From NCBI GenBank assembly GCA_034231615.1, contig CM067310.1, positions 327,501-391,500 of the forward strand: DNA of 64,000 nucleotides, read 5' to 3'. The notes under the pieces were generated by a model. The model saw only the letters and a list, made by a program, of their open reading frames with translations. It did no database searches and was not told the origin of the DNA. Source of the DNA: Meghimatium bilineatum (Eukaryota > Mollusca > Gastropoda > Stylommatophora > Philomycidae). The position numbers were made by a program, and so were the translations under genes. This document shows, in pieces, positions 22,000 to 34,700 of the stretch; position 1 is the stretch's first letter, and each line of letters opens with the position of its first letter.

Positions 22000-24620
22000 A
22001 TCATAATTATTGCAGAATTTCCCTGTTGGTGTTCTGATCGTATCTCTAGACTTGTGTGGATATTCTATATATGCACCTGCACCACCATTCCTCATTGCAT
22101 TCTGTGCTGACCCATCTGTATATACTCTGACCCATATGTCTTATGGAAATTCCTTGTACAGAAAACTGAGGGTAAATCTCCTTCGCTGCACACTGTTTCT
22201 GTTTGTCCTCGCTTAGTATTCCTTTCACGTGGGTCTGAATGTATATTGGTATTCCATACCTTTCACTCCAAGGGATTTGTTCTGGTACAGACCTTAAGGG
22301 GCTGTCAACTTCAGGTAGGTCTGTAAGTTGTCTATGGAGTCGTTTAGCTTGGTGGATAAAGCTGCTTCTTTTCAGTCGCCCCATTGCTAGATTTTGGAAT
22401 CTTTTCTTTATTGGATGACTTGGCATACACTAAAACTTTTCTGTTTGTATTAGTACCTTTATGTCTCTGTGTTCACCAGGTGTTTGCATTCTCTCCATTT
22501 GTGCATTTACACTAAAGGTGTTGATTTCATTGCTTCCAACATTATCCTAAGCGCCTGATTTGGAACTTTATCTAGATCCTGTAATGTGTTGTTTGATGCA
22601 GAACACCACGCAGCTGAACGATATTCCAGGTGTGATCTTATGCCTTGCTGGTAAACTTTACGGAGTATATTCCCACTGGCATCCCATGTGGTTTCACTTA
22701 GTTTTCTCAGGACAGTTAATTTTCTCCTGGCTTTTGTTGTTATGATGTTACCAGTTACTTTCTTTCCATGTCAGCTTATCATCGGAAGTAACTCTGAGGT
22801 ATGTGGGTTGTTTGTCTTCTTTCAAAAGCTCTCCATCTATCTTGATAACACCAGCTTTTTATTTTGGTGAGAGGGTAAAGAGTGTAGTGCTGCAGTTATC
22901 TGTTAATGCTGACGCACCATCTATTTGCCCATAAGGTTAACGCATCAATAGCTCTTTGTATTTGTTTAGTGGCCACTGCTACATGTCCTTCCATGTATCA
23001 GATCACCAGGTCGTCAGCATACATTGCCACTTTGATCCCAAGTGGTAGTTTGGTAACTAGGTCATTGATGTAAACCAAGAAATGTGTGGGTGACAGGACT
23101 CCTGCCTGGGGGACTCCATGACCATGATGCAGTAGGACTTTTTTGCTCTTGCGACCATCCAATTGCATCCTGGCTCTTCTATTATGCAGGTATGCTTTTA
23201 CCCATTTGTACATTCTTAGTTAAACCAGTAATTTTGCAATTTCTTTAAGAGTCCTTCTTTCCAAACCTCGCCAAATGCTTTCCTGAGGTCTATCCATGCT
23301 GCTAGTACCAGATTCTTATCTTGCAAGATGCCCTCAATCGCTTGGGAGAGGTAGGTTGTAGCAATGTCTGAAGCCTGCTTGCTGCGATACCAGAATATTT
23401 TCACTTTCAAGGTACTATGGCATCTAAGGATTGACAATGTATTCAATTGTTTTGCATAGACAGCTTGTGAGGCTGATGGGCCTGTAATTGGAGACTGTGT
23501 TATCATCTTTTCGTGATTTGAGGAGTGGTATCATTATTGTTTCCCTCCATGCCTGCGGAACATTACCTGTGGCCCAGCATGTGTTGCAGCAGCTTTGCTA
23601 TTGCTGCAGTTCTTAGGTTTTTAATCATTTCATTGGACATTCCATCAGCTCTGCTAACTTTTTCCATTTGGATATTGCATGCTCCAGTTCTTTCATTGTG
23701 ATTGGTGCCTCCATGACTTCAAGTATAGGTTTGCCTTGTCCAATTTTTTGCCGGTTCTCTTGAATTTCCTGTTGCTTTTCTGGGCTAACTTTGATGCAGT
23801 AGTTGTCTTCTGCAAAGTAATCAGCTGCATGTTTACCTGTTAAATGTTTCTATCTTTATAAAGTGTGATCCTTGTATTTCTCCTTGCACCTTCATCATTT
23901 AGTTGTTTTACTAGTTTCCACATTTCTCTTTCAAGGTTTAGAGACTCCTGTGTCTTTACAGCTGGTCCGTCTGGCTTGTACCTTGGGTCTTTGAAATTTA
24001 GCCCTTACTGGCTGATATTTATTGTGGTGTTCTTAGGTAGGTCTGTTCTCAGCCTGCTGTCTAGATGTTTCCATCTCATTTTGCAGCTTTTCCAGTTCAT
24101 CATTCTAGTAGGGTTTGTAGTTTTTGCATGCTACCATGGGTATGGTTTTACTAGCAGCATGTAGTATGGTCATATTAAATTCACCCACTGCTCTATTTAT
24201 GTCTTTGTCCACATTCATGGTCTTAGCAAGAATACTGGTGAAATGCTGGTATATTTTTCCAGTCTGCCCTCTTATACTTCCACCTAGTGTTGTCCTTAAT
24301 AAATTCATCATGGATTTTCAAAAATACTGGTCTGTGGTCACTACGCCTATGCTGCTTTCCAACACCAAGTGTGATATTATATTCTTCTTCTTCAGCGTTC
24401 ATTCTCAAACTCCTGCTGGATTTCTGTTGTAGCAGGACCATGATCCATTGTAGATTTCCAGCAAGATGTAGTCCAGAGAATGGAAATGCGTTGTGTCATT
24501 GTTTTATTTACGCCAATGGCCAGACACATCCGTCTTCGGGGGGGGGGGATATTTCATTCAAGGCCTGGCAAGTGGAATGCCAAGTCTGGTGTAGAGGTGG
24601 TTATATATTTGTATACGGAT
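22000..24620 (-). mobile_element. Non-LTR retrotransposon with RT and RNase H, decayed
   Basis: Minus strand, right to left: end of the endonuclease (STPDLAFH-like, then RSDHRPVFLKIHDE) at 24.6-24.3 kb. A linker (DINRAVGEFNMTILHAASKT) follows at 24.2-24.1 kb. Reverse transcriptase pieces (TTYLSQAIEGILQ, AAWIDLRKAFGEVW; GVPQAGVLSPTHFLVYINDL and MYADDLVI with the YADD box) lie at 23.5-23.0 kb. The RNase H start (RWVSTECNEEWWCRCIY, a diverged YTDGS region) is near 22.1 kb. Many frameshifts. An S1 element interrupts it at 24,383. Confidence 0.85.
24383..24549 (-). mobile_element. SINE-like element, family S1, copy e
   Basis: Reversed S1 copy from CTTCTTCTTCAGCGTTCATT to CACATCCGTCTTCGG, followed by a G run. 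It lies inside the LINE at 22.0-24.62 kb and splits its endonuclease codons. Confidence 0.8.
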
Positions 24621-24746
24621 TCCGCATTAAATTATCTTTCTTTTGATACCTTATATGACCTTCCATAGCTATCTAATACTTTGACTTCAGGAAGCTTGTG
24701 ATAACTTGTATCTAAATGAAAATAATATTTATTGAAATGACTGTTG

Positions 24747-24906
24747 TTCTTCTTCTTCAGCGTACATTCTCAAACTCCCGCTGGATCTCTCTTGTAGCAG
24801 GACCATGGTCCTATTAGATTTCCAGCAGGATGTAGTCCAGAGAATGGAAATGCTTAGTGTTGCCGTTTTATTTGCGCCAATGGCCCGACACATCCGTCTT
24901 CGGTGG
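24747..24906 (-). mobile_element. SINE-like element, family S1, copy f
   Basis: The copy closest to the apparent consensus. CTTCTTCTTCAGCG at one end and GGCCCGACACATCCGTCTTC at the other, 200 bp from copy e in the same orientation. Confidence 0.8.
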
Positions 24907-24909
24907 AGT

Positions 24910-25420
24910 TCTGTGGTTCAAAAATTACGATCAAGCCCTGGAAATAATTAAACCCTGAAAGAGTTAATTGATAACTTTAGTAACCACAAATAACCTAGTA
25001 TGTATAAAGGTTTGAAACAATCCACAATAAACTTGCCTTTTCTGAAATTAAGCGCTTATAAAAAGCTGACATTTTTTATTATTTTAGTAGGCCTACAACT
25101 TTCTTTAGAAACAGGAAACTCTTACTTTCGTTTTTGTTCAAGGTGTCTGGGTTATTTCGAATACTTGGTTGTTATCAATATAACAGCCAATTTTTTCACT
25201 TGTATACTTTATTTGCTTTTACTGTTAGAATTATCTTATTGAATTATTGTACACTATTATTATTTTTTCGTAACATTTTTCTAGCGATTTATGATTCATT
25301 GTTTACATAGGAAATTAATAGATTCCAATATTTTTGTTTAAGAACGGCATACTCGCCCACGCCCATTTATTTTCCAGGCACAACCTTTCGACAGTAAATT
25401 ATATACAAAGCATCATAGAG
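24910..25420. other. RARS2-CEP76 upstream sequence
   Basis: AT-rich, no transposon domain or exon recognised. It leads into the presumed shared promoter. Confidence 0.4.
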
Positions 25421-25421
25421 A

Positions 25422-25667
25422 GGCTAATCTTAGCTTTCTATTGGATATTTTTCCTATACTTTGTGTAAGAAGCCAATGAAAAGCATAGATTAGCCGCTTT
25501 CAGTGACACACATTTTTCTATATTATTATATGTTTCTTTGGAAAGGCTACGTTCTGTGATGCAGTTCTTGAAAAACATGGACAGAACTTAAAACGGTGTG
25601 AACATGTTTTCATTTTGAATGTGTAACTGTTCCTAGCCTTTAGCATATCAATAGTATACGTGTAAGG
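25422..25667. promoter_or_regulatory. Putative bidirectional promoter RARS2/CEP76
   Basis: An imperfect inverted repeat of 23-bp arms (25422-25444 and 25473-25495; left arm GGCTAATCTTAGCTTTC...) carries one CCAAT box in each orientation (ATTGG at 25440, CCAAT at 25473). Divergent genes and a pair of CCAAT boxes are typical of shared housekeeping promoters. If the candidate RARS2 exon 1 is real, this repeat would lie in RARS2 intron 1. No TATA box is evident. Confidence 0.35.
25551..25613 (-). CDS. RARS2: Candidate RARS2 exon 1 (targeting peptide)
   Basis: ATG at 25613 opens MKTCSHRFKFCPCFSRTASQ plus N, then a weak donor AAC|GTAGCC, phase 0, which fits exon 2. The peptide is basic with no acidic residues, like a mitochondrial presequence, and its length matches the 23 residues before LITSIS in human RARS2. 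An in-frame ATG at 25646 would add 11 more basic residues. The donor is poor, and the position almost overlaps the CEP76 start. Confidence 0.35.
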
Positions 25668-25730
25668 ATGGCGCTTCCACCAGAAAAAATCGCGGAGTTG
25701 AAACAGATAATTCATTCTCAAGTGTCACAG
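25668..25730 (+). CDS. CEP76: CEP76 exon 1
   Basis: 63 bp, 21 codons, MALPPEKIAELKQIIHSQ then VSQ, donor CACAG|GTTATT. Human CEP76 begins MSLPPEKASELKQLIHQQLS, which fixes this ATG as the start. Confidence 0.94.
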
Positions 25731-28700
25731 GTTATTTGTGAATCGTCTTGTCAAATAGGATCATTATGATGAAACATAATTATGTTTTAATTTTAACTAC
25801 TAGTACTGCAGTGCAGGCTGGAACTTGTTTTTTTTTTACTTTTGCTGAATATGGAGGTAAAAGTAAAGATTAAGTCTTCACTGTTCTATAAATAGCACAC
25901 TGTTTAGATTTTTAACTAGCTGATGTTATCAATAAACCCGTAACCCTTCAGGGTCGTAGAGTGTACTGTACCACATTGGGAATGGTCCTTGATTGGATGT
26001 TTCAGCACACCAGCGAATTCTATCATCCTCAATGATTGAGGATGAATGTGAAAATATCTTGTCCTGACTGTCCATTCCTTCATGTTGTCTGTCCATGCCT
26101 TGATTTGCCCTTCTTTGCTTCATCCCTCTTAGACAGTTCCCTGCAGTATTGTTTTTGACAAGGAATCATGCCTGCACACATGTCCAAACCATGCTAGTTT
26201 TCGTCGTTTCACTATTGAAAGCATTGCAATAGTTCCTGCACACATCGCTACTTTATTTCTTATGTACACATTGGTCTTAATTCTCCCTATAGGAAATTCG
26301 TAGAATTCATCTGTAGCATTTGTACTCGAAATCCTGTAATCTTCTCTCCATGTCCGCAGTGAGTGTCCAACCCTCACAACCATACAGCACATCAATAATC
26401 CGTAGGGTTAATAAATTGTAACAGTGTGAATGTGAATAAAACGAAACACTCACCTTATTCAGCATTCTCTGCAGGATACACTTGTTTAATTCCAGAAATG
26501 AACTCCATGAATATTCCCACTATTGTATATACTAATAATTTACCCTAATTTTAAATACTAAAAACTAATTCTAATCCTTAACCTTCACCGAGCCGATATG
26601 ATATCCAGCCGCCGAAAAACAAAATGGCCGCGTGCGCTGATGGCGGGCCGTCCCACCCAGCGAGATTATCGTGAGATTTACACGTACCACAGTCGTGCAC
26701 ATAGCTGGGGACATGCGCAATCGAAGCCGGTACATCCCCCACTTCCGACATGATCGTTTTTGAGAATGGCTGGCTATTCGTAAAAGTTTAAGAGCAATTA
26801 ATCTGACCACATCTGTACACCGGTACGATGCCATGATGATGGATCGGTTTTACAGACCTTTATTTCATCGTATTTCGAATAAAATAACATTGAATCGTGG
26901 ATTGAATCATGGATTATTAGGTTATTTAGTTTCACAGCAGTGAATATACAGAATGCCGTGCTGGTTTGGGGACTTGTACGTTTGATATCGAATATTTTGA
27001 AGTGGCAGAAAAAATAACTCTAGGCCTAAGCTCAAAGAACGATTTTACTGCAAATCTACATGTTTTATACAGTTCCCCTGGCTATATTTTGATAATTTCG
27101 CAGTGAAAGAACATAAATACAACAGATTTACATGATTTAGTTGACAGTGTTGCCAAGGAATTCGATATGTAAGGTAAGTTATTTTTTTTCCTTATTTTTT
27201 CCCTCTTTATTTGTTATAAAATATATGTTTTTTGTGAAAAACGTCTTTACCACTTTCTCATACGACTGGTATCACACACACACGTACATAAATTACACCA
27301 ATATATGCATAATTCAATTCTTTATTTATATGTGCAAATATTATTTAAATATCTCTAACAACCAAAAAATTATCACATTTTCAAAACAGTCACCATCAAT
27401 AATGAAAATTTTCAAAAAAGAATCCGGTGGCAGGGAGACGTTTCGTATTTTTTAATCTGGCTTGCTAAAGGTTAACCACTAACCCTAAACAGTAATTCTT
27501 ATGCAATCATTTTCAATTAATAATATCATTCTACCTCACAAACTTTCTTCTCCATATATAAATTGGTTCTTTCCTAGTACGCAGGTGCCAGATGTCACAC
27601 TTTTCAATATACCGACTTCGCGTTTTAAATAATTTATTCCGGTTTCTAGTTTTTAACACACCAGTTGCAACAACTTGTTACCAACCTAAACATTAGGCCC
27701 AAGTCGCGAAATTATTGCTGGCAAAATTTACAGCAAAATTTAAACATAACAATACTGGTTTAGTTACCTGTAGTAAAATGTAAACATTAGGCCTATGTCG
27801 CGAGTGCAGCAAAACATTATGCCTATGATGAACGAATGCGGCAAAATGTAAACATTGCCAAACTGTTTCCGTTACCTGAAGTACTCATTTTTTCGAATTG
27901 GTTTTGTTTCTAATGACTGATTGATGCACCTACTATTTTAATATGCTTTCTACCTCTTCCCACATTCCACCTAACTCATATTCATTTATTCGCATTCCAC
28001 GGCCAGTAGTCATAATCGTTGTCTGTTACAACTGTTTTCCGGTACCAGTTCTCTCTCCTTACCTTGCCTTATATTTCGCTACAGATTTCGTAAAAGTTGG
28101 GCTAAATTCGTTAAATTACTGACACCAGTGTACTAGGAAAGAACCTATAAATTTATAACAAAAGTAAGGTCACATCTAACAACATGCGCCATAGCTGTTT
28201 TTTTACATCTGCTAATGTATACTAAAGCACATGTCCCTTATTTGTTCCTGCTATTGTATATAATAATAAATTACCTAAATACTAAATACTTATTCTAATC
28301 CTTAACCCCAACCATAAATACTAATTCTAATGCAATCATTTTCAATAAATATTACTTAATTTTAAATACTAATTATATTCCACATTCAATCATACAACAA
28401 TAGTGCTGTGCAAGGCAATTACAATTCAATACAAAGGTTAGGAAATACCTCGAAACTAGAACAAAGGTCACAGTGAAGACTTATACTTTACTTGTGCCTC
28501 TATCTATTGTATTGTCTCTACTTTTGCTATTATTTGTTGTTACGAATAACATCATTGAATGGCTTTGATTTTTGGGCTAGGGATCTGGAGTATCCATGCC
28601 ATAACATAAATTAACTTATCAATATTTTTCACTCCCCCCCCCCCCCCAAGTCCCGCTTGAATGTCAACAGTTTATAAAAAAATGCAGGGACACACCTCTC

Positions 28701-31700
28701 ACTTCCTGTATAATTATGTCAAATTTTTACCCCCTTACTTAATTTGCACACAAAGTTCAAGATTGGCAACACAGACATGCGGACAAGCAACACAGACTGC
28801 AGAACATATACGTCAAGAATGTCCTGAACATGAGATACTAGGACAAACAGGCTGAAGCATAGAAGCAACACTAAAATCTAAGCTCCATATACTCTGGTAT
28901 TAGCTGAAAAAGATGGTGAATTTAATTGAGAAGAACAAAATACAGTATAGACATATTTTAAGTAATCGAAAGAAGAACCCTTAACCAAGGAACGCAGAAA
29001 GAAAGAAACTACTTCTGGTTACTCAATGTTTTTAAAAAAAATTGTTTTTATTTTCTCAGGAACAAAAAGGTTAGCTCAGAATAGTTTTACTAAAATTATT
29101 GGGAACTAGCTTAGTCCTGTTATTTTAATGACTGCATGCCACTGGTATAAATTAATAAATATATTTGAAATTTCATTTGTTCAGACTGATATTCAACATC
29201 AAATACGAAATGCCATATCAAATATGATGAATGAAACAAGTGGCAATAATGGTGCACTGAGTGAAATGGATATTATGAATCATCTGCGACAGCAAGGAGT
29301 AATGGATGAAATTATGAGACATATACACGTGGATGGAGTGCAGAAGCCTGCTGCTCACTTTGCAGATACCACAAGCCATGTCAGTCACCCTTTATCAAAA
29401 AAAGGTTTGTTAACCATTACAAGAAGATATTCTTTATCATTCAATTTTTTTTATCTATGTTATGCAAAGAAAGTTAAATATTTATGAAAAATTATTGTTT
29501 CATTATAGATTACAGAATAGCACAAGTCAAATTTTCCTTTCAAAAATAGAAACTTTCTATACAATGGTGTAATATCAATGCATATACAAATTTTCAGTAA
29601 AATTCTGATACATAATTAATACACAAATAATGCTGTTAATGAGAGAGATGAGCCTGATGCTCTGATAGCAATTGTTCAATATTTTCTTCACATTAGTGAG
29701 GTATAGTCTTAAATCTCCATGTCCAATGATTTGCATTCAATTTCTTTTTATCGTAAGAAGATTGACAACCGTACTGAAACCCCTTTCCATGAGGTATGAA
29801 GATGGAAAAATTATCAAAAACTTTCTTGCGATAGTCCTTTATGCGGGATAAGCAACGGATATATATTTCTGAAGCCAGAACTGCTGATACCCCTTTCTGA
29901 ACTTAAGTTCTACATTCGTGCTTATTTCAATCAGCTATTCTTGTAATATAACATCCAATTATTCAAAGTCACTATGGATTGATAATGTGGTATTTCCATA
30001 GTTGAAATATCCACAAACCTGGTTGTAAAGTCTATGTGAAGGACAATTAAATGTTGAATGTAGACCAACACATCATCATCATGGGCATTTGACAGTGACA
30101 AGTTGGGGAATTGGGAAAATTGGTGCTGTTCAATGTTTTACTTCATAATATTCATTCTGCAATAATGGACTTTGTTTTTATTAAATTCAGACTGTCACCT
30201 TGTAACTGCAAATTAACTTCAAGCTTTACGACTCTGTAGGCGAGGTCACGCACCCGGAGGATACGCTCCTTTGTGCCTAAGGGCGAGGTGACTCACCATA
30301 CGATATCGCCTGTTCCAGAGTACGGAACTTCACAAAGTAATGAACCGATGATGTATAAAGCCTGCCAAACGAAGCTAGGAATACATCACAGTTTAAAGGT
30401 CACTTCCTTTACACAGTAGCGTTGTATAGAAGGAGAAAGCAGGCTAATGTTATCAACACTTTTCTGGAGCAACTTTTGCCATTTTCGGCCGTATTTTACT
30501 ATCAAATTGAGTACCGCGTGGCATGGGTAAATGATCGTGACTACATGTTCTAATTGTTGTTTTTTGTGTTTAATATGTTGTTATTTGATAAGAATGTTTA
30601 TGTATTTGTTCAAAAACACAAAAATAATATGTATCAGGGGTGCCACATGTGTGCATGGACAATAATTACACTGTGTGTCGGCCTAGACCTAGTGTTACCG
30701 GACGGACGTTATATGCGATTTCTTCACGTTTTATTAGTTTTTTTAGTTCATATTATATTAGTTTGGATATAAAACAATATATATACAATAAGTATAGGTT
30801 TTTATGAGGAGCATTCTGTTGCCTCACATTGCTCATGTATTAGGATCGTCAAGAAGATATATTTGCGATTTTGAAAATGGCGTTTTCCGTTTTTTCCCCG
30901 AATTTTCAACCTCACAACTGTCATATCACACATACAACAACAGCAGAAACACGATTATATTCACTCCTTTATTTACATGTGCAAAAATTATTTAAATATC
31001 TTCTAAAACATAAAAGTTATTGCGTCTTCAAAACACTCACCATCAATAACGCAAATTTTCCAAAAAGAATCCAGGCCCAGGGGAGAAATTTCTCTTTTTT
31101 TAATCCAGAGCCCTAAAGGTTAAATTTAATAAACAAATCTGTGAAATAAGCAATGTCTGGTTTTCATTAAATTTTATTTGAAAATGGTATCTTTAGCATC
31201 CAAAAACTTTAAAACGGTTCTAAAAACGTGAAAACCACCTTGTCAGACATAAGCCTTTTGAGAGCCAGCACACTTCATTGCGAAGGAATAATTGATGAAA
31301 GTCATCGTCAATTCCTTCACACAACTGAGCAAATAATCTAGAATTCAACACACTGCTACGAATCTTGTTTACTGGTTTATGACGAATTGAAGAGATTGAT
31401 GCAATCTGGCAGATTTTTAACTATTAAATGTTGTCCATGAATGATGACGTGAATTGCAAACACCCTGTGTACATTTTGTTTTAAATGGCTTAAAGAACCT
31501 CAATTCAACGCCAAGACTCTTTTCATCAATATGTCTGTGAACTGTATTGTTACACATAGGAATTCTTTTGAGTATGTCATATGCAGGCTTGTGTAGACCT
31601 GTTTTTAAACCTCTTCAATGGCTGGCACAATCAGCTGTTCCCCAATAGTAAAGACTTTCCTGATTTTGCTGTAAGTCATGAGATATTGTAAGATGCCTGC

Positions 31701-34700
31701 AAATCAAATTATAATCATCTCTATTTGAAATTGAAGCAATCATACTGTCCACCGTAGTTATCTTCTGACTTTTTACAATGTTAAGTGGTAACCATGTTTG
31801 GTACAATTCTGGACTAGTGTTATGCGCACGATGAGTTGCTGTTTGTATGGAAACTTGCACATGAACATAGCACACCACAAAACAGATAGTTACAGGAGTA
31901 CTTGATCAATTTTATGAATATAATTTACATATATATATATTTATTACATAGAAGTAATTTCTATGTTTACTATAAATATCAAACTACAGGAGTTTTGTGC
32001 CAAAAATTTCCTTATGGATATGTTGGAATTTACGAGACGTATGCTCCCAGTGGCGACCTACGGCTGAAAAACAAGGACAATAGATAAAACTACAGACAAG
32101 ATAATGGAGGCTTTTAAGAAATGAAGTGCTATAGAAGAGTACCATGGACAACAAGAAAGACCAACCAAGATGTGCTAAGAAAAATCAAAAGTTCAAGAAG
32201 ACTGGCTTTTAAACACCATATTAAGAAAGAAGTTAGGTTTTTTCGGCCATGTGAAGAGACTAGATGTCATGGAGAGAGTTGATGGAGGGGGTGATAGAAA
32301 GCACAGGCAGACCAAGACGTCATTGGACAAGAGATATTCAGAAATGCATGCACATGTCGCTAGAGGAAGTGGGAGAACTTGCCATTAACTGCAGGAATTT
32401 CAGTATATTCATAAGGAAGACGATGTTCTGGAAAGAATATGTCATATGACACACATTATAAGTATTATTTACCAGGGTACATACTATCTGTGTTATCTGT
32501 AATAAGACATTTACGGAATGGCTAAATGTTGATGATGGCCTACCTAAATAGGTTCTGCTCACATGGACCCCCATTTACATCTCGTGCACCCCAATTTTTT
32601 TCTCTCGCTGACATAGGCCTCCTTCTAGTCGAAATTGACCCCTGGGGGTCCATATAGACCACTTTGGGAAACACTGGTCTAGAGCTTTATTTCATACCCA
32701 GAATGCTCCAACTCTTATGGGTGTGCAATGCTTCAAGAAGAAACCAACTCAGAGGTGGTAGATCATGTTTCTCCACAACTCTCTGTCTCTTGTGTTGTTA
32801 AGAAGTTCAGTTGGTGACTTTTTTTGTGCCACAGTGACAACCCATCCAGAAATTTCTCTATTTGTCTACCTCTGTCTCTTCTCCCCTTGATCTTTCCAGT
32901 GGTTACTAAATGTTCAAGTCCTGCTTTTCTCATCACATGCCCTAAAAATCTTGACTGTCTCTTTCTAATTTTTGATATAATTTATCTATTTACTCCAGCA
33001 TTATGTGGATAATTGCAATATAAAATATGATTTCTTCACTGTGCTGGCACATCAAGCATTGTTCTGTCGCTCATCAGTTGCAGAACACTGACATAGACAA
33101 CAATAGGCCACCATTTTTCAACTTAAACCTGGCCACTACCAACTACAGGGATACCTATACCAGATCAGGGTAACATACATGAATGATCACTACCAACTAC
33201 AGGGATACCTATACCAGATCAGGGTAACATACATGAATGATCATCATGATAGATCATATGGGACAGAAATAATAATAATAATAAAACTTATAACTCATCA
33301 GGGTATTTGAGACATTTGATGCAAAAAGATCTCCATGCATCTCTATCCTCTACCATCTGATGAGTTTGGAAACTTCATACTCTGTCCAGTCCTTGATATT
33401 ATCCAGCCATGTCTTCTTATGGCCACATCGTATTCTTTCACCCTTCACCTTACCATGAAGAATCTCGTTTTCGAGGAATGTCTCCTCACATGCCATACAG
33501 AGATACAAACTTCGGAACTAGAAAACTGCCCATTCTTCCAGAAAATGCCCACTCTTCCAGAAATTTCTCATTTTTCTAGAAACTGCAAGACAAGAATTGA
33601 AAGCAATTGACTGAGCTGAGACAAAAGGTTTGGGATTGCCGCCCGGACCTGGACAAAATTTTAAGGTTCCTTCTGGTGACTAGCCTAAAGATCTAGCAAG
33701 ATCAAAATAATCCTGAATATAGAACTCAAATTTGGAAAAAAGTCTGTTCTGTTGGTATTATATCTCTACAGTTGTTTAAGTATAAATTCCTTCTGCAGCT
33801 AATATTGATCCATCACGGCGACAGTTATACCTGCTGGTGCAAGGGGGCAGAGCATTCTTGGAACATCTGGAGGAAGCAGACTCCTTGCTTGGACAGAAAG
33901 TGTCTGCCTACTTTACCCTCCATGTGTACTTCCGCAGCCAGCGCTACCGATCTCGCCCTGTGGCATGTGCTGTAGAACCAGAGTTTGATGAGGGTTTTCT
34001 GTTTGAACTGCATAAAGAAAGTAGTGGTAAGAGCAACAATAAAATGGATGTTTGCGTTGATATCTAGTTTATGGTTGTTGTTTGTGCTGTGATTGTGTTG
34101 ATTCTGTTTATTAAGCTTGTGTTTTCAATGATTGATGCCGATTATATTTCTGTTTAATTTTGTAAATGATTGGTACTTCTATTTATATACAAAAACTGGA
34201 CAGGATTCAGATTCTCCACACTTAAATAAAGAACTGAGAACAGAACGGCGTGCTGAAATGTGTTGATGTTTCCAGAGTGGCACTCCTACCACCTTGAAGG
34301 GTTATGTTTCCAGAGTGGCACCCCTACCACCCTGAAGGATTATGTTTCCAGAGTGGCACTCCTACCACCTTGAAGGGTTATGTTTCCAGAGTGGCACCCC
34401 TACCACCCTGAAGGGTTATGTTTCCAGAGTGACACCCCTACCACCCTGAAGGGTTATGTTTCCAGAGTGGCACCCCTACCACCCTGAAGGATTATGTTTT
34501 CAGAGTGGCATCCCTACCACCCTGAAGTGTTATGTTTTCAGAGTGGCACCCCTCCCACCCTGAAGGGTTATGTTTCCAGAGTGGCACCTCTACCACCCTG
34601 AAGGGTCACTCTATCGATGACACATCTAAGGCAAACTTGCATCAGTCATCAGTAGTTGGGGAGTTGAGTATGGATGAAAGCATGTTCTGAAACTGCTGGA

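Noticed and set aside
26440..26490. Alternative RARS2 first exon ending in a strong donor (KCILQRMLNK|GTGAGT, minus)
   Set aside because: No upstream ATG in that frame gives a plausible presequence, and it adjoins LINE sequence; the 25,613 candidate fits better.
27141..27455. 104-codon plus-strand frame
   Set aside because: Lies wholly inside the TTAA-bounded MITE and is low complexity.
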